This document shows, in pieces, positions 1-8,672 of a stretch of DNA of 64,000 nucleotides (positions are counted from its first letter, which is position 1; each line of letters starts with the position of its first letter). Where the stretch lies: positions 26,619,899 through 26,683,898 of the forward strand of contig OZ022512.1 of NCBI GenBank assembly GCA_963989385.1, given 5' to 3'. The stretch comes from Ctena decussata (Eukaryota; Mollusca; Bivalvia; Lucinida; Lucinidae). The position numbers and the translations under genes are program-made. The notes beneath the pieces are model-generated. The model did not search any database. It saw only the letters and a program-made list of their open reading frames with translations, and was not told the DNA's origin.

Positions 1-41
1 AGTTGGAGATATTGAGAGTTGACAGTTTGTCGAGATACAAT

Positions 42-47
42 ACGCGT
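42..47. other. ACGCGT variant of the B spacer (MluI type)
   Basis: Most monomers have 'acaatacatgttt' at this place; a minority have 'acaatacgcgttt'. Others of this type lie near 11084, 23505, 28266, 33027, 33819, 36036, 36828, 39830, 40625, 48490, 49286, 51663, 55393, 56188, 56987 and 57775. The variant is a convenient lineage marker, concentrated in 28-41 kb and 48-58 kb. Confidence 0.8.
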
Positions 48-321
48 TTAAGGTCATAAGGAACACCAGGGTAAAGGTTAAGGGTCATAAGGAACAGTAA
101 ACAGGGTAGACTGTGGCAAAGTTTGAGCATTCTGGCATAGTAAGGTTGGTAGGGGGATATTCAATTTTGGATTTTTAAACTACCGATATCTCAAAGAAAA
201 TTTGCCGGGACCAGAAAATTGACTTTGAGATATCAGTAGTTTGGAGATATCGAGAGTTGACTGTCTGTTGAAATAAATACATGTGTAAGGTCAGATGGAA
301 CAGCAAACAGGGTAGACTCTA

Positions 322-504
322 TTGCAAAGTTTGAGTAAATCTGGCATAGTAGCTTGGGAGGGGTGGATGATGGGCCAAGCTGCTATGCCAGACGTGCTCA
401 AAAATGCAATAGCAAACAGTGTCAATTCAGATGCAAATAATGTAGACTCAGAGAAAGGGGCCCCATACATTTATCTTTCAACTGCAACATGTAACCTGCT
501 TTAG
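322..504 (+). other. Recurring short ORF of sub-repeat A (doubtful coding)
   Basis: An open frame of 60 codons counted from ttg, or 45 codons from the first ATG pair (367 onward), ends with 'aacctgctttag'. It recurs in most monomers. The predicted peptide has a hydrophilic middle (NSDANN) and a C-terminal part reading YIYLSTATCNLL; I recognise no domain, signal peptide or membrane segment. Copy-to-copy differences are a mixture of amino-acid-changing (V/F, V/E, S/T, A/T, N/D) and silent changes. At least seven copies are broken: a 1-bp insertion in the unit anchored at 5083, 14-bp deletions at 10585, 23003 and 45612, stops at 51945 and 54088 (ctttaaagtg), and a tgg-to-tag change at 57262. I think it is kept open mainly by array homogenisation; a real micropeptide gene cannot be excluded. 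Confidence 0.3.
340..392. repeat. 18-bp-arm hairpin in sub-repeat A
   Basis: The left arm, 340-357 (tctggcatagtagcttgg), and right arm, 375-392 (ccaagctgctatgccaga), are complementary at 17 of 18 positions; the single mismatch would be a G-U pair in RNA. The loop is 17 nt, purine-rich (gaggggtggatgatggg). The structure recurs in nearly every monomer. In copies with 'attttggcatag' the outer base pairs are lost, and in the 14-bp-deletion copies anchored at 10585, 23003 and 45612 the right arm is destroyed. The left arm belongs to the shared sub-repeat block, whereas the right arm lies in the A-specific insert. Confidence 0.85.
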
Positions 505-553
505 TAACTTTGTGAGTTCAATTTTTGCTGCCGCTTTTATTTTATATTTTCAG
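366..553 (+). other. Sub-repeat A-specific insert
   Basis: Sub-repeats B and C go from their 'ctggca' block to the palindrome in about 50 bp, whereas A needs 223 bp, so about 174 bp is present in A only. The extra DNA begins within the hairpin loop or right arm and ends just before 'gcatctcaaactacc'. It holds most of the recurring open reading frame, the ApaI site and the pyrimidine-rich ttttattttatattttcag stretch. It is the best-conserved part of the monomer when main and edge subfamilies are compared. Its origin (insertion of foreign sequence into one ancestral sub-repeat, or loss from the other two) is inference; exact borders are uncertain by several bases. Confidence 0.7.
512..553 (+). 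other. Intron-like stretch (GTGAGT ... TTTTCAG), 42 bp
   Basis: GTGAGT at 512-517 matches a strong 5' splice donor. It is followed by a pyrimidine-rich tract (ctgccgcttttattttatat) and TTTTCAG ending at 553, a good 3' acceptor. The whole is 42 bp, a multiple of three, and repeats in nearly every monomer. Introns this short are below the usual lower size limit in most animals. The signals could also be used separately in longer transcripts. No transcript evidence is available here. Confidence 0.3.
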
Positions 554-563
554 GCATCTCAAA

Positions 564-623
564 CTACCGATATCTCAAAGAAAATTTGCTGGGACCAGGA
601 AATTTACTTTGAGATATCAGTAG
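564..623. repeat. Palindrome A (60 bp)
   Basis: The left arm starts ctaccGATATCtcaaag and the right arm ends ctttgaGATATCagtag; the centre is ctgg-ga-ccag. Folding the 60 bp on itself pairs 26 of 29 positions around a two-base centre, and pairing continues outward for several bases (tcaaactac against gtaggttga). Such a sequence can extrude a cruciform or, as single strand or RNA, form a long hairpin. It is repeated as palindromes B and C and so occurs about 240 times in the window. Confidence 0.9.
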
Positions 624-652
624 GTTGAAGGTACAGTATTCCCTCAAATAGT

Positions 653-690
653 GTGAGTATTTTTTTCATTCCTTTGGGCATCGCTGGCAG
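653..690 (+). other. Second GTGAGT ... GGCAG stretch, 38 bp
   Basis: In the A-to-B spacer GTGAGT (653-658) is followed by a T-rich run (atttttttcattccttt) and 'catcgctggcag' ending at 690. It resembles the stretch at 512-553 but its length is not a multiple of three. In some monomers the run reads gtgagtaatttttt. Intron-like only by appearance. Confidence 0.2.
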
Positions 691-734
691 ACTTAGTTTG
701 GTGGGAGGGGATGTTCAACTCCGGATACCTCAAA

Positions 735-794
735 CTACCGATATCTCAGAGAAAATTTGCTGGAACAAGGAAATTTACTTCGAGATATCAGTAA
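735..794. repeat. Palindrome B (60 bp)
   Basis: Homologous to palindrome A, 171 bp downstream. Diagnostic bases are tctcaGagaaa, ctggAacc, cttCgagatatc and cagtaAgttgg. This copy reads ctggaacAagg, a private change. The arms are slightly less complementary than in A but the GATATC sites and the aaattt core are kept in most monomers. Variants with 'cttcgaattatcag' or 'cttcggattattag' weaken the right arm, for example near 21350, 30590, 32180, 35180, 38980, 43745 and 47640. Confidence 0.85.
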
Positions 795-842
795 GTTGGA
801 GATATTGAGAGTTGACTGTTTGTCGAGATACAATACATGTTT

Positions 843-890
843 AAGGTCATAAGGAACAGCAGGGTAAAGGTTAAGGGTCATATGGAACAG
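843..890. repeat. Duplicated ~30-bp segment in the B spacer
   Basis: 'aaggtcataaggaacag' (843-859) is followed 30 bp later by 'aagggtcatatggaacag' (873-890). The corresponding C spacer has this segment once, and so does the B spacer of the edge subfamily (near 61030). The duplication therefore looks derived in the main subfamily. In the units anchored at 9837, 22255 and 44864 most of it is removed by a 46-bp deletion. Confidence 0.75.
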
Positions 891-973
891 TAAACAGGGT
901 AGACTGTGACAAAGTTTGAGCATTCTGGCATAGTTAGGTTGGTAGGGGGATGTTCAAATTTGGATATTTCAAA

Positions 974-1033
974 CTACCGATATCTCAAAGAAAATTTGCT
1001 GGGACCAGAAAATTGACTTTGAGTTATCAGTAG
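974..1033. repeat. Palindrome C (60 bp)
   Basis: Third homologous palindrome, 239 bp after B here (240 in most units) and 384 bp before the next A. Diagnostic bases are ggaccagAaaattGac and cagtagTTTgga. Here the right outer flank matches the left flank better than in A or B: caaactac pairs with gtagtttg, so pairing extends to about 35 positions per arm with around five mismatches. This copy has gagttatcag, damaging the right GATATC. Confidence 0.85.
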
Positions 1034-1072
1034 TTTGGAGATATCGAGAGTTGACTGTCTGTTGAAATAAAT

Positions 1073-1078
1073 ACATGT
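1073..1078 (+). other. Conserved AATAAA in the C spacer
   Basis: 'gttgaaataaatacatg' supplies an AATAAA hexamer once per monomer on the plus strand, about 40 bp upstream of the next anchor. If the array is transcribed rightwards it could serve as a polyadenylation signal, but no GU-rich downstream element is evident. It is lost (gttgaaaaaaatac) in three nearby monomers, near 51100, 51893 and 53480, a private marker of the 51-53.5 kb neighbourhood. Confidence 0.25.
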
Positions 1079-2701
1079 GTAAGGTCAGATGGAACAGCAA
1101 ACAGGGTAGACTCTATTGCAAAGTTTGAGTAAATCTGGCATAGTAGCTTGGGAGGGGTGGATGATGGGCCAAGCTGCTATGCCAGACGTGCTCAAAAATG
1201 CAATAGCAAACAGTTTCAATTCAGATGCAAATAATGAAGACACAGAGAAAGGGGCCCCATACATTTATCTTTCAACTGCAACATGTAACCTGCTTTAGTA
1301 TCTTTGTGAGTTCAATATTTTCTACCGCTTTTATTTTATATTTTCAGGCATCTCAAACTACCGATATCTCAAAGAAAATGTGCTGGGACCAGGAAATTTA
1401 CTTTGAGATATCAGTAGGTTGAAGGTACAGTATTCCCCCAAATAGTGTGAGTATTTTTTCATTCCTTTGGGCATCGCTGGCAGACTAAGTTTGGTTGGAG
1501 AGAATGTTCAACTCCGGATATCTCAAACTACCGATATCTCAAAGAAAATTTGCTGGAACCAGGAAATTTACTTCGAAATATCAGTAAGTTGGAGGTTTAG
1601 AGAGTTGACTGTTTGTCGAGATACAATACATGTTTAAGGTCATAAGGAACAGCAGGGTAAAGGTTAAGTGTCATATGGAACAGTAAACAGGGTAGACTGT
1701 GGCAAAGTTTGAGCATTCTGGCATAGTTAGGTTGGTAGGGGGATGCTCAATTTTGGATATTTCAAACTACCGATATCTCAAAGAAAATTTGCTGGGACCA
1801 GAAAATTTACTTTGAGATATCAGTAGTTTAAGATATCGAGAGTTGACTGTCTGTTGAAATAAATACATGTGTAAGGTCAGATGGAACAGCAAACAGGGTA
1901 GACTCTATTGCAAAGTTTGAGTAAATCTGGCATAGTAGCTTGGGAGGGGTGGATGATGGGCCAAGCTGCTATGCCAGACGTGCTCAAAAATGCAATAGCA
2001 AACAGTGTCAATTCAGATGCAAATAATGTAGACTCAGAGAAAGGGGCCCCATACATTTATCTTTCAGCTGCAACATGTAACCTGCTTTAGTAACTTTGTG
2101 AGTTCAATTTTTGCTGCCGCTTTTATTTTATATTTTCAGGCATCTCAAACTACCGATATCTCAAAGAAAATTTGCTGGGACCAGGAAATTTACTTTGAGA
2201 TATCAGTAGATTGAAGGTACAGTATTCCCCCAAATAGTGTGAGTATTTTTTTCATTCCTTTGGGCATCGCTGGCAGACTAAGTTTGGTTGGAGAGAATTT
2301 TCAACTCCGGATATCTCTAACTACCGATATCTCAAAGAAAATTTGCTGGAACCAGGAAATATACTTCGAGATATCAGTAAGTTGGAGATATAGAGAGTTG
2401 ACTGTTTGTCGAGATACAATAGATGTTTAAGGTCATAAGGAACAGCAGGGTAAAGGTTAAGTGTCATATGGAACAGTAAACAGGGTAGACTGTGGCAAAG
2501 TTTGAGCATTCAGGCATAGTTAGGTTGGTAGGGGGATGTTGAATTTTGGATATTTCAAACTACCAATATCTCAAAGAAAATTTGCCGGGACCAGAAAATT
2601 GACTTTGAGATATCAGTAGTTTGGAGATATCGAGAGTTGACTGTCTGTTGAAATAAATACATGTGTAAGGTCAGATGGAACAGCAAACAGGGTAGACTCT
2701 A

Positions 2702-5082
2702 TTGCAAAGTTTGAGTAAATCTGGCATAGTAGCTTGGGAGGGGTGGATGATGGGCCAAGCTGCTATGCCAGACGTGCTCAAAAATGCAATAGCAAACAGT
2801 GTCAATTCAGATGCAAATAATGTAGACTCAGAGAAAGGGGCCCCATACATTTATCTTTCAACTGCAACATGTAACCTGCTTTAGTAACTTTGTGAGTTCA
2901 ATTTTTGCTGCCGCTTTTATTTTATATTTTCAGGCATCTCAAACTACCGATATCTCATAGAAAATTTGCTGGGACCAGGAAATTTACTTTGAGATATCAG
3001 TAGGTTGAAGGTACAGTATTCCCTCAAATAGTGTGAGTATTTTTTTCATTCCTTTGGGCATCGCTGGCAGACTTAGTATGGTGGGAGGGGATGTTCAACT
3101 CCGGATACCTCAAACTACCGATATCTCAGAGAAAATTTGCTGGAACCAGGAAATTTACTTCGAGATATCAGTAAGTTGGAGATATTGAGAGTTGACTGTT
3201 TGTCGAGATACAATACATGTTTAAGGTCATAAGGAACAGCAGGGTAAAGGTTAAGGGTCATATGGAACAGTAAACAGGGTAGACTGTGGCAAAGTTTGAG
3301 CATTCTGGCATAGTTAGGTTGGTAGGGGGATGTTCAACTTTGGATATTTCAAACTATCGATATCTCAAAGAAAATTTGCTGGGACCAGAAAATTGACTTT
3401 GAGATATCAGTAGTTTGGAGATATCGAGAGTTGACTGTCTGTTGAAATAAATACATGTGTAAGGTCAGATGGAACAGCAAACAGGGTAGACTCTATTGCA
3501 AAGTTTGAGTAAATCTGGCATAGTAGCTTGGGAGGGGTGGATGATGGGCCAAGCTGCTATGCCAGACGTGCTCAAAAATGCAATAGCAAACAGTTTCAAT
3601 TCAGATGCAAATAATGAAGACACAGAGAAAGGGGCCCCATACATTTATCTTTCAACTGCAACATGTAACCTGCTTTAGTATCTTTGTGAGTTCAATATTT
3701 TCTACCGCTTTTATTTTATATTTTCAGGCATCTCAAACTACCGATATCTCAAAGAAAATGTGCTGGGACCAGGAAATTTACTTTGAGATATCAGTAGGTT
3801 GAAGGTACAGTATTCCCCCAAATAGTGTGAGTATTTTTTCATTCCTTTGGGCATCGCTGGCAGACTAAGTTTGGTTGGAGAGAATGTTCAACTCCGGATA
3901 TCTCAAACTACCGATATCTCAAAGAAAATTTGCTGGAACCAGGAAATTTACTTCGAAATATCAGTAAGTTGGAGGTGTAGAGAGTTGACTGTTTGTCGAG
4001 ATACAATACATGTTTAAGGTCATAAGGAACAGCAGGGTAAAGGTTAAATGTCATATGGAACAGTAAACAGGGTAGACTGTGGCAAAGTTTGAGCATTCTG
4101 GCATAGTTAGGTTGGTAGGGGGATGCTCAATTTTGGATATTTCAAACTACCGATATCTCAAAGAAAATTTGCTGGGACCAGAAAATTTACTTTGAGATAT
4201 CAGTAGTTTGAAGATATCGAGAGTTGACTGTCTGTTGAAATAAATACATGTGTAAGGTCAGATGGAACAGCAAACAGGGTAGACTCTATTGCAAAGTTTG
4301 AGTAAATCTGGCATAGTAGCTTGGGAGGGGTGGATGATGGGCCAAGCTGCTATGCCAGACGTGCTCAAAAATGCAATAGCAAACAGTGTCAATTCAGATG
4401 CAAATAATGTAGACTCAGAGAAAGGGGCCCCATACATTTATCTTTCAGCTGCAACATGTAACCTGCTTTAGTAACTTTGTGAGTTCAATTTTTGCTGCCG
4501 CTTTTATTTTATATTTTCAGGCATCTCAAACTACCGATATCTCAAAGAAAATTTGCTGGGACCAGGAAATTTACTTTGAGATATCAGTAGATTGAAGGTA
4601 CAGTATTCCCCCAAATAGTTTAAGTATTTTTTTCATTCCTTTGGGCATCGCTGGCAGACTAAGTTTGGTTGGAGAGAATTTTCAACTCCGGATATCTCTA
4701 ACTACCGATATCTCAAAGAAAATTTGCTGGAACCAGGAAATTTACTTCGAGATATCAGTAAGTTGGAGATATAGAGAGTTGACTGTTTGTCGAGATACAA
4801 TACATGTTTAAGGTCATGAGGAACAGCAGGGTAAAGGTTAAGTGTCATATGGAACAGTAAACAGGGTAGACTGTGGCAAAGTTTGAGCATTCAGGCATAG
4901 TTAGGTTGGTAGGGGGATGTTGAATTTTGGATATTTCAAACTACCGATATCTCAAAGAAAATTTGCTGGGACCAGAAAATTGACTTTGAGATATCAGTAG
5001 TTTGGAGATATCGAGAGTTGACTGTCTGTTGAAATAAATACATGTGTAAGGTCAGATGGAACAGCAAACAGGGTAGACTCTA
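2702..5082. repeat. Higher-order trimer, copy 2 (~2380 bp)
   Basis: Matches copy 1 at an offset of 2380-2381 bp through all three monomers, with only scattered single-base differences visible. The next unit, anchored at 5083, departs from the pattern (gtcactttg, aactaacgatatc, aacttttagatatc, and a 1-bp insertion in gaggggAtgg). Confidence 0.75.
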
Positions 5083-5496
5083 TTGCAAAGTTTGAGTAAA
5101 TCTGGCATAGTAGCTTGGGAGGGGATGGATGATGGGCCAAGCTGCTATGCCAGACGTGCTCAAAAATGCAATAGCAAACAGTGTCAATTCAGATGCAAAT
5201 AATGTAGACTCAGAGAAAGGGGCCCCATACATTTATCTTTCAACTGCAACATGTAACCTGCTTTAGTCACTTTGTGAGTTCAATTTTTACTGCCGCTTTT
5301 ATTTTATATTTTCAGGCATCTCAAACTAACGATATCTCAAAGAAAATTTGTTGGGACCAGGAAATTAACTTTTAGATATCAGTAGGTTGAAGGTACAGTA
5401 TTGCCCCAAATAGTGTGAGTAATTTTTTCATTCCTTTGGGCATCGCTGGCAGACTTAGTTTCGTGAAAGGGGATGTTCAACTCCGGATACCTCAAA

Positions 5497-7084
5497 CTAC
5501 CGATATCTCAAAGAAAATTTGCTGGAACCAGGAAATTTACTTCGAGATATCAGTAAGTTGGAGATATTGAGAGTTGACTGTTTGTCGAGATACAATACAT
5601 GTTTAAGGTCATAAGGAACAGCAGGGTAAAGGTTAAGGGTCATATGGAACAGTAAACAGGGTAGACTGTGGCAAAGTTTGAGCATTCTGGCATAGCTAAG
5701 TTGGTAGGGGGATGTTCAATTTTGGATATTTCAAACAACCGATATCTCAAAGAAAATTTGCTGGGACCAGAAAATTGACTTTGAGATATCAGTAGTTTGG
5801 AGATATCGAGAGTTGACTGTCTGTTGAAATAAATACATGTGTAAGGTCAGATGGAACAGCAAACAGGGTAGACTCTATTGCAAAGTTTGAGTAAATCTGG
5901 CATAGTAGCTTGGGAGGGGTGGATGATGGGCCAAGCTGCTATGCCAGACGTGCTCAAAAATGCAATAGCAAACAGTTTCAATTCAGATGCAAATAATGTA
6001 GACACAGAGAAAGGGGCCCCATACATTTATCTTTCAACTGCAACATGTAACCTGCTTTAGTATCTTTGTGAGTTCAATTTTTTCTGCCGCTTTTATTTTA
6101 TATTTTCAGGCATCTCAAACTACCGATATCTCAAAGAAAATGTGCTGGGACCAGGAAATTTACTTTGAGATATCAGTAGTTTGAAGGTACAGTATTCCCC
6201 CAAATAGTGTGAGTATTTTTTTCATTCCTTTGGGCATCGCTGGCAGACTTAGTTTGGTGGGAGAGAATGTTCAACTCCGGATATCTCAAACTACCGATAT
6301 CTCAATGAAAATTTGCTGAAACCAGGAAATTTACTTAGAGATATCAGTAAGTTGGAGATATTGAGAGTTGACTGTTTGTTGAAATACAATACATGTTTAA
6401 GGTCATAAGGAACAGCAGGGTAAAGGTTAAGGGTCATATGGAACAGTAAACAGGGTAGACTGTGGCAAAGTTTGAGCATTCTGGCATAGTTAAGGTGGTG
6501 TGGGGATGTTCAACTTTGGATATTTCAAACTACCGATATCTCAAAGAAAATTTGCTGGGACCAGAAAATTGACTTTGAGATATCAGTAGTTTGGAGATAT
6601 CGAGAGTTGACTGTCTGTTGAAATAAATACATGTGTAAGGTCAGATGGAACAGCAAACAGGGTAGACTCTATTGCAAAGTTTGAGTAATTTTGGCATAGT
6701 AGCTTGGGAGGGGTGGATGATGGGCCAAGCTGCTATGCCAGACGTGCTCAAAAATGCAATAGCAAACAGCGTCAATTCAGATGCAAATAATGTAGACTCA
6801 GAGAAAGGGGCCCCATACATTTATCTTTCAACTGCAACATGTAACCTGCTTTAGTATCTTTGTGAGTTCAATTTTTTCTGCCGCTTTTATTTTATATTTT
6901 CAGGCATCTCAAACTACCGATATCTCAAAGAAAATTTGCTGGGACCAGGAAATTTACTTTGAGATATCAGTAGGTTGAAGGTACAGTATTCCCCCAAATA
7001 GTGTGAGTATTTTTTTCATTCCTTTGGGCATCGCTGGCAGACTTAGTTTGGTGGGAGGGGATGTTCAACTCCGGATACCTCAAA
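5497..7084. repeat. Higher-order dimer, copy 1 (1588 bp)
   Basis: A two-monomer block repeated at once at 7085-8672. Markers common to both copies and rare elsewhere: catagctaagttggtag in the C block, caaacaaccgatatc in palindrome C, ctcaatgaaaatttgctgaaac in part in palindrome B, and aaggtggtgtggggatg in the following C block. Confidence 0.8.
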
Positions 7085-8672
7085 CTACCGATATCTCAGA
7101 GAAAATTTGCTGAAACCAGGAAATTTACTTCGAAATATCAGTAAGTTGGAGATATTGAGAGTTGACTGTTTGTCGAGATACAATACATGTTTAAGGTCAT
7201 AAGGAACAGCAGGGTAAAGGTTAAGGGTCATATGGAACAGTAAACAGGGTAGACTGTGGCAAAGTTTGAGCATTCTGGCATAGCTAAGTTGGTAGGGGGA
7301 TGTTCAATTTTGGATATTTCAAACAACCGATATCTCAAAGAAAATTTGCTGGGACCAGAAAATTGACTTTGAGATATCAGTAGTTTGGAGATATCGAGAG
7401 TTGACTGTCTGTTGAAATAAATACATGTGTAAGGTCAGATGGAACAGCAAACAGGGTAGACTCTATTGCAAAGTTTGAGTAAATCTGGCATAGTAGCTTG
7501 GGAGGGGTGGATGATGGGCCAAGCTGCTATGCCAGACGTGCTCAAAAATGCAATAGCAAACAGTTTCAATTCAGATGCAAATAATGTAGACACAGAGAAA
7601 GGGGCCCCATACATTTATCTTTCAACTGCAACATGTAACCTGCTTTAGTATCTTTGTGAGTTCAATTTTTTCTGCCGCTTTTATTTTATATTTTCAGGCA
7701 TCTCAAACTACCGATATCTCAAAGAAAATGTGCTGGGACCAGGAAATTTACTTTGAGATATCAGTAGTTTGAAGGTACAGTATTCCCCCAAATAGTGTGA
7801 GTATTTTTTTCATTCCTTTGGGCATCGCTGGCAGACTTAGTTTGGTGGGAGAGAATGTTCAACTCCGGATATCTCAAACTACCGATATCTCAATGAAAAT
7901 TTGCTGAAACCAGGAAATTTACTTAGAGATATCAGTAAGTTGGAGATATTGAGAGTTGACTGTTTGTTGAAATACAATACATGTTTAAGGTCATAAGGAA
8001 CAGCAGGGTAAAGGTTAAGGGTCATATGGAACAGTAAACAGGGTAGACTGTGGCAAAGTTTGAGCATTCTGGCATAGTTAAGGTGGTGTGGGGATGTTCA
8101 ACTTTGGATATTTCAAACTACCGATATCTCAAAGAAAATTTGCTGGGACCAGAAAATTGACTTTGAGATATCAGTAGTTTGGAGATATCGAGAGTTGACT
8201 GTCTGTTGAAATAAATACATGTGTAAGGTCAGATGGAACAGCAAACAGGGTAGACTCTATTGCAAAGTTTGAGTAATTTTGGCATAGTAGCTTGGGAGGG
8301 GTGGATGATGGGCCAAGCTGCTATGCCAGACGTGCTCAAAAATGCAATAGCAAACAGCGTCAATTCAGATGCAAATAATGTAGACTCAGAGAAAGGGGCC
8401 CCATACATTTATCTTTCAACTGCAACATGTAACCTGCTTTAGTATCTTTGTGAGTTCAATTTTTTCTGCCGCTTTTATTTTATATTTTCAGGCATCTCAA
8501 ACTACCGATATCTCAAAGAAAATTTGCTGGGACCAGGAAATTTACTTTGAGATATCAGTAGGTTGAAGGTACAGTATTCCCCCAAATAGTGTGAGTATTT
8601 TTTTCATTCCTTTGGGCATCGCTGGCATACTAAGTTTGGTGGGAGGGGATGTTCAACTCCGGATACCTCAAA
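7085..8672. repeat. Higher-order dimer, copy 2 (1588 bp)
   Basis: Nearly identical to 5497-7084, including the agcgtcaattc silent change near 8357. The near identity shows a recent tandem duplication or conversion. Confidence 0.8.

Larger units (their letters stand above)
735..923 (-). other. Recurring minus-strand ORF (62 codons), doubtful
   Basis: Read on the minus strand, an ATG at 923-921 (MLKLCHSLPC...) opens 62 codons ending in palindrome B (...SLRYR). It recurs in most main-type monomers because the DNA does. More than a third of it is palindrome sequence and the middle is the duplicated B spacer. I recognise no domain. I regard it as a chance open frame in homogenised repeats. Confidence 0.15.
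322..1115. repeat. Reference monomer (one full 794-bp period)
   Basis: Used here to define the internal map, which applies to other copies by adding the anchor offset. Order: start of sub-repeat A with hairpin (340-392), A-specific insert to 553, palindrome A (564-623), spacer with a second GTGAGT...CAG stretch, sub-repeat B block (about 684 onward), palindrome B (735-794), B spacer with a duplicated segment (843-890), sub-repeat C block (about 925 onward), palindrome C (974-1033), and C spacer with AATAAA, running to the next anchor at 1116. The A block 'ctggcatagtagcttgggaggggt', the B block 'ctggcagacttagtttggtg' and the C block 'ctggcatagttaggttggta' are clearly related, so the monomer arose by triplication of an ancestral unit of about 210 bp followed by an insertion into A. 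Confidence 0.9.
322..2701. repeat. Higher-order trimer, copy 1 (~2380 bp)
   Basis: Three successive monomers of types V/VDSE, F/EDTE and V/VDSE (named by the predicted residues at the variable ORF positions) recur in the same order starting at 2702. Shared private marks include gaagacacag in the second monomer, tttcagctgcaac in the third, and ccctcaaatag in the first. A related set appears at about 14950-16920. Confidence 0.75.

Noticed and set aside
564..1033. Palindromes as terminal inverted repeats of an active DNA transposon
   Set aside because: They lack internal coding sequence, show no target-site duplications, and occur at fixed positions inherited with the monomer. A distant foldback or MITE origin remains possible but cannot be shown.
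322..1115. CENP-B box in the monomer
   Set aside because: I looked for a ttcg....a..cggg pattern and found none; 'cttcgagatatc' fits only the first four bases.
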